Origin: CAZAGT01 sp964484515
GTDB lineage: Bacteria > Desulfobacterota > DSM-4660 > Desulfatiglandales > HGW-15
Direction of reading: 5' to 3'
Assembly: GCA_964484515.1 (NCBI GenBank)
Contig: CAZAGT010000347.1
Coordinates: forward strand, 1 to 5,430
DNA: 5,430 nucleotides
Below the pieces are notes generated by a model. It ran no database searches and was not told where the DNA came from. It worked only from the letters and a program-made list of their open reading frames with translations. Each line of letters starts with the position of its first letter. Position 1 is the stretch's first letter. This document shows positions 1-5,430 of this stretch, in pieces. Both the position numbers and the translations under genes were made by a program.

Positions 1-222
1 AGCTTCTTCAGCGTTCGAGCAGGTAACGTTTCGTTTTTGAAAAGAGACCCCCATGACCGGGCGAACACACGCAGAAGGATTTAAAGATGTCAAATTCAAG
101 CACCATTTTCATGAAGTTTCTCAGGCGATCAACCGGGCCGCTCTTGCGGCAGGAGGCGGCGCTGAGAGCTGATAGGTGACGGGTCTCTGATTGGGCCGAT
201 CGGCTCAATCAGGGTAAGGGTA
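1..222. other. Intergenic stretch downstream of the leftward operon, no convincing gene
   Basis: No frame here gives a recognisable protein. The only notable open frame (minus strand, 208 to 8, TTG start, 66 codons) begins inside the hairpin at 187-212 and resembles no family I know. A small perfect hairpin, GCCGC/GCGGC with loop TCTT, lies at 137-150. On the minus strand, a G-run followed by TCTCTTTTC (about 54 to 37) resembles the T-rich sequence at the far right end of the window. AGAGACCC (43-50) has an inverted copy at 181-188. A plus-strand frame ending at position 24 could be the tail of a gene before the window, but this cannot be shown. Confidence 0.5.
187..212 (-). terminator. Hairpin after the SH3-anchor gene, possible terminator without a T-tract
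   Basis: An inverted repeat starts 10 nt past the stop codon of the leftward operon. CTGATTG (187-193) pairs with CAATCAG (206-212), and the centre is the perfect palindrome GCCGATCGGC (195-204). Positions 194 and 205 form a G-U wobble in plus-strand RNA but an A-C mismatch in minus-strand RNA, so the fold is slightly better in a rightward transcript. Neither side has a run of T, so it is not a classical intrinsic terminator. It may stabilise the mRNA 3' end or mark the end of transcription for the leftward operon or for a rightward gene lying before the window. The hairpin is seen directly; its role is inferred. Confidence 0.45.
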
Positions 223-900
223 TCAGTAGTAGGTTGAACGACGCTTACTCTGCTGGCGGCCGAAGACGAGCCCGATCATCAAGCCGCAGAGGAGGACCAG
301 CGCTCCGGTCGCAAACCATTTGTTCCTCTGCGATGACCGCAGTCGCTTATTCTCCGCGTTGAGCTCTCGGGCCTCCTTTTGAATCGACTCCAACTTTGAT
401 TTGGCCACCTTGTGGGCCGCGCTGAGCTTAAGGTAACCAGAGGCCCCGCGCTTTAGCGCCTCAAATTCACTTCTCAATCCGTCAAGGGCCTTGGTGCTGG
501 TTTGGAGCTTCGAGGTGAGATCCTTTTCCCGGGAAATGACTTCATTCAGGTTCTTCTCTGTTGCCGTCAGCCTTTCTTTGAGGTCATTGTTCTCTTCCAC
601 CACGGCTGTTGCTTGCAACTCCCATGGGGCACGCGTGATCAGAAAGCGTGTCAGCACCCAGCCCTCTTCGGCGTTTGCCGCCCCATCCGTCACCCGGATA
701 CGGCTCCAGTCGTCTTTTTCTTCTATGACCTCCACCGACTGTCCGGAGGAAAGCATCGTGACGATCTTGTACTTGATACTTGGGCCGGCGCGAAGTGTGA
801 CCCGAAGGGTATCCGTCACAAACGCCTTGGACGCGGCAGCCACCTGACAAGCCATCAGGACACTCAGGATGCAGATGAGGAGTATGAGTTTCCCTTTCAT
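223..900 (-). CDS. SH3 and anchor domain protein (YgiM/TIGR04211-like)
   Basis: The 225-residue product shows the full layout of the SH3-and-anchor family typified by E. coli YgiM. An N-terminal signal peptide (about 1-23, hydrophobic core LILLICILSVL, cleavage plausible after VAAA) is followed by a bacterial SH3b domain (about 27-88, with the typical V-x-LRAGPS start at 34-41 and GWV near its end). A charged coiled-coil region spans about 100-190. One C-terminal membrane helix (about 195-214) precedes a short basic tail (RQQSKRR). This predicts a periplasmic SH3b and coiled coil held by the inner membrane. The ligand is unknown; SH3b domains often bind peptidoglycan or peptides. LMAC at 15-18 is only a weak lipobox. 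The start ATG overlaps the stop of the upstream gene (ATGA), with AAGG as a weak ribosome site, so translational coupling is likely. Family assignment is firm; function is not. Confidence 0.88.
   Translation of the reverse strand: MKGKLILLICILSVLMACQVAAASKAFVTDTLRVTLRAGPSIKYKIVTMLSSGQSVEVIEEKDDWSRIRVTDGAANAEEGWVLTRFLITRAPWELQATAVVEENNDLKERLTATEKNLNEVISREKDLTSKLQTSTKALDGLRSEFEALKRGASGYLKLSAAHKVAKSKLESIQKEARELNAENKRLRSSQRNKWFATGALVLLCGLMIGLVFGRQQSKRRSTYY
897..900 (-). other. ATGA stop/start overlap (translational coupling)
   Basis: On the minus strand, the TGA stop of the glycosyltransferase-like gene (899-897) and the ATG start of the SH3-anchor gene (900-898) share bases as ATGA. Such 4-nt overlaps usually mean the downstream gene is translated by ribosomes finishing the upstream one, so the two proteins are probably made together. 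The overlap is seen directly; coupling is inferred. Confidence 0.85.
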
Positions 901-2099
901 ATCGCCTTGACTTCCCTTTCTCTCTTGTTGATGTGCTCTATCATTGTTTGGCCCTCCTGCCCTGCTACGGAGTCTCTCATGGGCTGTACATCATCCCCGC
1001 CCAGGATGTGGTTAATGAGTTCCGCTACCAGTTCGGCACCGTTGATCTCCGCTCGAGACTTGCGGGGCGTCGCCGAGAGGGAATGGAGTTGGGAGGTCCA
1101 ACTACCGTCGTAAAATGCCTCAATCCCGATCTCATGACCCACCATCCGACTGGCAATAAAATCGACCAGGACCCTCGACTCGCGGAAGGTGCTTCGGGAG
1201 ATGTAACCAAAAGGGATCCCGGCATAGTAGGCCTCAGCCAAGGTGCTATAGCCTGCCTTGCCCACAACGACATCGCTGGCATTGATCAGGTCAGGATGAA
1301 AGAAGCGGGAATGATGAGGCAGGAGGACGATGTTTTGGCGCCTTTCGATGGTCTGACTGCCCCCGGGAACCAGGAAGCAAAGACCGTTCCGATCCGGTAG
1401 ATGTTTCAGAAAAAGAGAGTCATGCGGGGTCCCGCCCAGTGTGATGAGGGCCACCGTGCCTTCGGCCGGCAAGTCCAATTCCTGTCGGATCTCAGCGGCC
1501 GGCTTCCTTATCGAACGGCTGATCGGGGGGACCTTCAGCGCCGCGCTGCGCGGCTGGCAGATCGGTTCGGTTTGGACGTGATACTCGGCCTGTTCAAAAA
1601 GCTCCCTCAGGTAGGCGATATGCCTTCCGCACTGAGAGGCCAATCCCTCATAACCCTCGTAGATCCAATCCCAGGTGAAATTCTCGACCAATAGTGAAGG
1701 GATGCCCACCTCTCTGGCCACGGCAATCCCCATGGGCGCGATATCGCAAATCACGAGATCACAGCCGAGGGTTTCCAGTTTGCAGGCGAGTATGGATAAG
1801 AGCGAAGGGTCAAAGGGAAGAAAGGCGTCCAGCCTTTGCCGGGTGAGCTCGAGATCTTCCTGGAAGGGGGATTGCTGAACGATTCCGATATCGGTCAGGA
1901 GCTTGTGGACACGAAACGATCCATCAAGGGAGTCTTGAAAGAACCGCAGTGGTACCTGCGTGAAGATCTCAAATCCGACGGACGGGTTTGCTTTCTGGAC
2001 GGCGGCCATCACGCCGGCGGCCCGAGCGGCATGACCGAGGCCGTGTGACGAGATGAAATAAGCGACGTGATAGTCTTGAGGATGACGAACCCAAGCCAT
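897..2099 (-). CDS. GT-B glycosyltransferase-like protein, related to the N-terminal domain of L-arabinokinase
   Basis: The 400-residue product looks like a two-lobed GT-B nucleotide-sugar glycosyltransferase. The N-terminal lobe opens with a strand and glycine/histidine loop (AYFISSHGLGHAAR, 13-26), the pattern of MurG-like enzymes and of the glycosyltransferase-like domain of plant L-arabinokinase. A second Rossmann-type lobe starts near 215 (VALITLGGTP) and contains DVVVGKAGYSTLAEA (276-290), the expected donor-binding helix; it continues into PFGYISR and a conserved-looking FRE. From memory, the arabinokinase domain carries a very similar GK-GY-T-EA segment followed by PF and an E-containing loop. 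No kinase domain follows, so this is the stand-alone form. There is no signal peptide or membrane helix, so it is probably cytosolic or membrane-peripheral. Residues from about 370 form a charged tail with no recognised role. The ATG lies 16 nt after the icd stop; AAGGA abuts it too closely to be a good ribosome site. Donor and acceptor are unknown. Confidence 0.75.
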   Translation of the reverse strand: MAWVRHPQDYHVAYFISSHGLGHAARAAGVMAAVQKANPSVGFEIFTQVPLRFFQDSLDGSFRVHKLLTDIGIVQQSPFQEDLELTRQRLDAFLPFDPSLLSILACKLETLGCDLVICDIAPMGIAVAREVGIPSLLVENFTWDWIYEGYEGLASQCGRHIAYLRELFEQAEYHVQTEPICQPRSAALKVPPISRSIRKPAAEIRQELDLPAEGTVALITLGGTPHDSLFLKHLPDRNGLCFLVPGGSQTIERRQNIVLLPHHSRFFHPDLINASDVVVGKAGYSTLAEAYYAGIPFGYISRSTFRESRVLVDFIASRMVGHEIGIEAFYDGSWTSQLHSLSATPRKSRAEINGAELVAELINHILGGDDVQPMRDSVAGQEGQTMIEHINKREREVKAI

Positions 2100-2115
2100 T
2101 CCTTATCCAGCTACC

Positions 2116-3330
2116 TCACCCCATATTCAAGCAGACCGCCCGGGCAAATTGCGAGCAGCTTACCTCCTCGGCTCCTTGCATCAACCTTGCCAGATCGTAG
2201 GTGACTTTTTTTGAGGCAAAGGTTTTCTCAAGCCCACTTTCAATACGTCCCGCCGCCTCGGACCACCCCAAATGGTCCAACATCATGGCACCGCTCATAA
2301 TAAGGGACGTCGGATTGACTTTATCCTGTCCGGCATATTTTGGAGCGGTCCCATGAGTGGCCTCAAAGATGGCATAGCCTTCTTGATAGTTAATATTGGC
2401 GCCGGGGGCCATTCCGACGCCCCCCACCTGTGCGGCCAAGGCATCCGAGATGTAATCCCCGTTCAAGTTGGTCGTCGCGATGACGTCGAATTCCGCGGGT
2501 CTCGTCAGGGCTTGCTGAAAAAAGATGTCGGCGATGGCGTCTTTGATCAAGAGCTTGCCCTTTGGCGGACTGCCGTCAACGTCTTGCCAACTCACCGTCT
2601 GTGCGGGGTACGATGTCTTGGCCAGTTCATAGCCCCAATTTCGGAACGCGCCTTCCGTATATTTCTGAATGTTACCTTTGTGGACGAGGGTAACACTGCG
2701 ACGATGACGCTCGAGGGCGTAATCGATAGCGGCCTTGATCAGCCGCACGCTGCCGAACTTGCTGATCGGTTTGACACCGATGCCGGATCCGGCTCTTATT
2801 TTCCAGTCGTAAGCATCGGCCAGATATTCGATGAGCTGTCCACTTGCCTTTGACTCGGCCTCGAGCTCGAACCCTGCGTAAACGTCCTCCGTGTTCTCAC
2901 GAAAGACGACCATCGATACGTTCTGCGGATCTCGGACGGGACTGGGGACGCCGGGGAAATGCCGAATCGGGCGCACGCAGGCGTAAAGGTCCAATCGTTG
3001 ACGCAAGGCGACGTTGAGGCTCCGGATCCCTTCTCCAACCGGCGTTGTTAAAGGGCCTTTGATGCCGACGCGACGAGCTCGAAAGGCATCAATCGTGGCT
3101 TGGGGCAGCCATTCCCCTGTCTGTTGGAAGGCCTTTTCACCAGCCAGGACCTCTTCCCAGACGATGCGCCGTCTTCCGGACCAACACTGCCGAACCGCGT
3201 GATCCAACACTGTCACAGTCGCTTGCCAGATATCGGGACCGATCCCGTCTCCCTCAATGTAAGGGATGATCGGCTCTTCAGGAACGGCCAGCCCGCCATC
3301 TTCAAAAGAAATCTCTTCTCCTGATCCCAC
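2116..3330 (-). CDS. icd: Isocitrate dehydrogenase, NADP-dependent
   Basis: This enzyme oxidatively decarboxylates isocitrate to 2-oxoglutarate in the TCA cycle, in the cytosol, normally as a homodimer. The product is 404 residues from the GTG at 3330 (E. coli Icd is 416). Key E. coli residues are all present. Counting from the alternative start at 3372, these are S118, N120, R124, R134, R158 and Y165 for isocitrate, K232 and D278 from the partner subunit, and D306/D310 for the metal. The NADP determinants are also conserved: K345-Y346 in GTAPKYAGQDK, and Y392/R396 in TYDLARLM, which argues against an NAD enzyme. The regulatory serine context (EGIRSLNVALRQ) is retained, so phosphorylation is possible, though no kinase is visible here. 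I prefer GTG 3330 because GGAGGA lies 6 nt before it; the longer TTG start at 3372 has no ribosome site and adds 14 residues absent from E. coli Icd. It is first in an operon with the glycosyltransferase gene. Confidence 0.95.
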   Translation of the reverse strand: MGSGEEISFEDGGLAVPEEPIIPYIEGDGIGPDIWQATVTVLDHAVRQCWSGRRRIVWEEVLAGEKAFQQTGEWLPQATIDAFRARRVGIKGPLTTPVGEGIRSLNVALRQRLDLYACVRPIRHFPGVPSPVRDPQNVSMVVFRENTEDVYAGFELEAESKASGQLIEYLADAYDWKIRAGSGIGVKPISKFGSVRLIKAAIDYALERHRRSVTLVHKGNIQKYTEGAFRNWGYELAKTSYPAQTVSWQDVDGSPPKGKLLIKDAIADIFFQQALTRPAEFDVIATTNLNGDYISDALAAQVGGVGMAPGANINYQEGYAIFEATHGTAPKYAGQDKVNPTSLIMSGAMMLDHLGWSEAAGRIESGLEKTFASKKVTYDLARLMQGAEEVSCSQFARAVCLNMG

Positions 3331-3336
3331 AGTCCA

Positions 3337-3342
3337 TCCTCC
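3337..3342 (-). promoter_or_regulatory. Ribosome binding site that decides the icd start
   Basis: GGAGGA reads on the minus strand from 3342 to 3337, six bases before a GTG at 3330-3328 in the icd frame. This near-consensus site with ideal spacing favours the GTG over the TTG at 3372, which has no purine-rich site before it. An ATG at 3337-3335 overlaps the site but is in a different frame. Confidence 0.75.
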
Positions 3343-3427
3343 GCTCACAGGGGTTAACGTGATTCTCTCCAAGGCCGCTGGTCTTGGATTCCAACTTTCT
3401 AGCGAAGCTGTCGAAAAACCTATTTCT

Positions 3428-3556
3428 CTGAGGCTGATGGAAAATGTCCATATGCAAGGCTTCCGAAATCCCGAGGAATGAGGCGTACATAAAAGTACGC
3501 CGCAGTGACGAGGGACGAGGGTAACGCAGCAGATGGTCGTTTTCCGACAGCCTCAG
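3428..3556. repeat. Foldback (inverted-repeat) intergenic element, REP/MITE-like
   Basis: Two 28-nt arms, 3428-3455 and 3529-3556, are inverted copies of each other with 23 of 28 positions matching; the outermost nine bases (CTGAGGCTG / CAGCCTCAG) are identical. At the same symmetry centre is a perfect 7-bp hairpin, GGCGTAC (3482-3488) and GTACGCC (3495-3501), with loop ATAAAA. Scattered pairing between arms and centre suggests the whole 129 bp can fold as one imperfect stem. A further copy of the arm motif, GCTGTCGAAAAAC (3407-3419), lies just outside the left arm and matches the inverse of 3539-3551 at 12 of 13 positions. There is no transposase here. The symmetry is seen directly; that it is a dispersed mobile-type repeat is inferred. 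It lies about 100 nt before the icd start and may form part of its leader. Confidence 0.75.
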
Positions 3557-3725
3557 CACAATAGCATGTTTCTTCAGGGAGTTGAAGGTAGTGTCGGCGA
3601 GCAGGGCAATCCTTTGCGCTGACCAAGAATATCTGTTAGACAGTTTGTACTTCGATTCTAGGTCTTGCAGATGAGCAAAGTAGTCATAAGGAAGCCGATA
3701 GTCAGAACCCGATGAGCTACATCGC

Positions 3726-5375
3726 ATGCCGGACGATCTCAACCAGAATATGAAAAGTCGCCAGGATCGAATCGCCGAGGACTTCTTCGGCTATCTGGGA
3801 AGGCATCTTCCGCAGCAGTGCGCCAGCGATGAATTCTACTTCATGCCCCGTTCCGAGACGGCCATCCACCATCTCGATAGGCTTGATGGCATGGATCCCG
3901 ACAAAATTCGGGATCATGTTTCTTACATCCAAGGCCTGCTGAGAGAGCTGGATGGTTGGAGGGCGACGGACGTCGAGGGGGAAATCGATGGCGGGTTGCT
4001 CAAACAGGGCCTGGATAGCTTTTTGCGGGAATACGGCCACGCAGAGACGTGGCGCACAGACCCAACCCTTTACGTCAAGATTCCGCTGCTGGCGATCGGC
4101 CGGATCCTCTCCCAAGAGGATCGCCCCCGTGAGCAGGCCCAGGCGATGCTCTTGAAACTGCTTCGTCAAACGCCTTCGTTTCTTAGGCAGGCTGCAAGAA
4201 ACCTCCATCTTCCACCGCGACTCCGTCTTCGGGTGGCAGAGGAAATGGTACAGGATGCCATCTATTTTTACAGCCACGATATGGTCACCTTCATTGAAGC
4301 GGAGCTTGGAGGGGATCAGGCACTGGCCTCTGAAAATGAAAAGATCCTGAGGGCCTGGGCCGACTTCAGGGGTGCCCTCCTCCAACTGCCCGCAAGGGAT
4401 GCATTTGCGGTAGGAAGGGAAGGGCTTCAGGAGATCCTTTCTCTCAGTCTATGCTACACGAAGACCCCAGCCGAGATCGGAGAGCTCGCTCGTGAAGCCT
4501 ACCACAAGACCCTAGCCGAGTTGGACGCGCTGGCCGCCCAGATAGACCCTGATAAGCATTGGCAGGAAATCATCTATGAGCGGGCCCCTGCGGTGACCTC
4601 TACCGAAGGGCTGGTGCAATTGTTCCGGGAGCAGGTGCAGGCCCTTCGGCAGTTTTTTTTGAAGCAGGATCGGATCTCGTTCCCGGCCGGCGAAAGACTA
4701 CACGTTCTTCGCACTCCCCCCTACCTAAAATCTCTGCGTGCCACGGCCTCGTACAGCGCTCCCATGACGGGTACGAGAGGAACAGAAGGTGTCTTTTACG
4801 TAAACCCCAACGAACACGACCTGGGAATCGTGGCGAGCCACAGTCCTTACATATCCGCCCACGAGACCTATCCCGGTCACCACCTGCTCGATCAATTTCG
4901 CATTTCACATTCCAATCCGACACGTCGCCAGATCGAATCACCCTTCTTCTACGAGGGATGGGCATGTTACGCCGAGCAGCTCTTGGATGAATTGGGGTAC
5001 ATCGAGGATCCACGCCAACGACTGATCGGCCTCAAACGGCGGCTATGGCGAAACCTGCGGGCCGCCCTCGACGTCGAGCTTCAGAGCGGCACAACCGGCC
5101 TCAGGCAGGGTGCCGAGGAGATTCAGGCCCTGGGCTTCGCCTCGGATAGGGCCTGGCGGCAGATTCGTCGCTTTGCGCTCACTCCGGGTTATCAATTGTG
5201 TTATGCTCTGGGGATGTTTGAAATCGAAGGACTTCGGGCCCGCTTTCTGCCCACTTTGGGGTTCAAGGCCTTTCATGAGGTTCTTCTCAGCGGAGGTCAA
5301 CTGCCCGTTCAGTTGGCGGCCAAAAGGCTGGCAGCGCATGGCGAGGTACAAAAATACAGGCAGGTATCACCCTAG
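3726..5375 (+). CDS. DUF885 family protein, putative zinc metallopeptidase
   Basis: The 549-residue product belongs to the DUF885 family, within the gluzincin-like (Peptidase MA) group. The diagnostic motif is HETYPGHH at residues 379-386, the DUF885 form of a zinc site (HE followed by PGHH in place of HExxH). The expected downstream acidic helix is FFYEGWACYAEQ (407-418), with E410 or E417 as likely third ligand. Other family-like segments are RGTEGVFYVNP (351-361) and the C-terminal TPGYQLCYALG (487-496). Substrate and reaction are unknown; peptide hydrolysis is inferred from the fold. Many relatives are exported or lipoproteins, but this one has no signal peptide, so it is probably cytosolic. 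The frame is closed by TAG at 3699-3701. ATG 3726 is the first start, but has no clear ribosome site; ATG 3750 is an alternative giving 541 residues. Length is usual for the family. It is monocistronic within the window and divergent from icd. Confidence 0.88.
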   Translation: MPDDLNQNMKSRQDRIAEDFFGYLGRHLPQQCASDEFYFMPRSETAIHHLDRLDGMDPDKIRDHVSYIQGLLRELDGWRATDVEGEIDGGLLKQGLDSFLREYGHAETWRTDPTLYVKIPLLAIGRILSQEDRPREQAQAMLLKLLRQTPSFLRQAARNLHLPPRLRLRVAEEMVQDAIYFYSHDMVTFIEAELGGDQALASENEKILRAWADFRGALLQLPARDAFAVGREGLQEILSLSLCYTKTPAEIGELAREAYHKTLAELDALAAQIDPDKHWQEIIYERAPAVTSTEGLVQLFREQVQALRQFFLKQDRISFPAGERLHVLRTPPYLKSLRATASYSAPMTGTRGTEGVFYVNPNEHDLGIVASHSPYISAHETYPGHHLLDQFRISHSNPTRRQIESPFFYEGWACYAEQLLDELGYIEDPRQRLIGLKRRLWRNLRAALDVELQSGTTGLRQGAEEIQALGFASDRAWRQIRRFALTPGYQLCYALGMFEIEGLRARFLPTLGFKAFHEVLLSGGQLPVQLAAKRLAAHGEVQKYRQVSP

Positions 5376-5420
5376 GGTCTCGAAACAACTCAGCGTCCAG
5401 CCCAGGGGGGGTCTTTTTTT
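5370..5420 (+). terminator. Possible intrinsic terminator after the DUF885 gene
   Basis: A T7 run (5414-5420) follows a G-run about 40 nt past the stop codon. CCCTAGGG (5370-5377, overlapping the stop) can pair with CCCAGGGG (5401-5408) at seven of eight positions if one G-U wobble is allowed, leaving a loop of about 23 nt. The stem is weak and several bases separate it from the T-run, so this is only a candidate. The window ends ten bases later. Confidence 0.35.
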
Positions 5421-5430
5421 GAAACAAAAA

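Larger units (their letters stand above)
3331..3725. other. Divergent intergenic region between icd and the DUF885 gene
   Basis: This 395-bp gap must hold promoters for both the leftward icd operon and the rightward DUF885 gene. About a third is the foldback element at 3428-3556. I looked for sigma-70 type -35/-10 pairs on both strands and found none close enough to consensus to call. On the minus strand a 146-codon frame (3742 to 3302, TTG start) stays open across the region and into icd. Its translation runs through the repeat and matches no family I recognise, so I treat it as a shadow rather than a gene. Confidence 0.5.

Noticed and set aside
15..18. LMAC near the N-terminus of the SH3-anchor protein (residues 15-18) as a lipobox
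   Set aside because: Met at the second position is atypical, and the C-terminal membrane helix with a signal-peptidase I type AAA site explains anchoring without lipidation.
8..208. Minus-strand 66-codon frame downstream of the SH3-anchor gene
   Set aside because: TTG start inside the 187-212 hairpin, no ribosome site, low-complexity serine- and arginine-rich start and no recognisable family.
502..1113. Plus-strand 203-codon frame opposite the SH3-anchor and glycosyltransferase genes
   Set aside because: Antisense to two genes with clear domain structure; its translation is rich in Cys, His and Pro without any domain pattern.
3420..3626. Minus-strand 68-codon frame in the intergenic region
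   Set aside because: About two thirds of it is the foldback element read in another frame; it competes with a second open frame through the same DNA, and neither has a ribosome site.
3633..3643. Short palindrome CTGT-TAG-ACAG as a possible operator
   Set aside because: Only four paired bases on each side with no repeat of the motif nearby; expected by chance in a region this long.
3717..4385. Minus-strand 222-codon frame opposite the start of the DUF885 gene
   Set aside because: It is entirely antisense to a gene with clear family motifs and resembles no protein family; a shadow of biased codon use.

Overview
The window carries four protein genes in two divergent units. It looks like chromosomal DNA of a Gram-negative bacterium of moderate GC content (roughly mid-50s percent by eye). 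The lineage cannot be fixed from the sequence alone. The SH3-and-anchor (YgiM-type) protein, an NADP-type isocitrate dehydrogenase close to the E. coli enzyme, and the style of the intergenic repeat would fit a deltaproteobacterial or similar environmental lineage. That placement is inference.

Minus-strand unit, transcribed right to left: isocitrate dehydrogenase (icd, 3330 to 2116) comes first. After a 16-nt gap comes a GT-B type glycosyltransferase-like protein (2099 to 897). This overlaps by 4 nt (ATGA) the gene for a signal-peptide/SH3b/coiled-coil/C-terminal-anchor envelope protein (900 to 223). The spacing says one operon. It couples a core TCA-cycle enzyme to two genes that look concerned with the cell envelope. 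Downstream, 1-222 has no convincing gene but holds a strong 26-nt hairpin just after the last stop codon.

Plus-strand unit: one 549-codon gene (3726-5375) encodes a DUF885-family putative zinc metallopeptidase, apparently cytoplasmic. A T-rich possible terminator follows it at the window edge.

Between the two units lies about 395 bp (3331-3725). It contains a roughly 129-bp foldback element (3428-3556) with 28-nt imperfect inverted arms and a perfect 7-bp central hairpin. It resembles a dispersed REP/MITE-type repeat and sits about 100 nt upstream of the icd start. Long open frames through it look like shadows of the repeat rather than genes.

No RNA genes, CRISPR arrays, transposases or defence systems were seen. 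The most noteworthy items are the foldback element, the icd/glycosyltransferase/SH3-anchor gene order, and the stand-alone arabinokinase-like glycosyltransferase domain.
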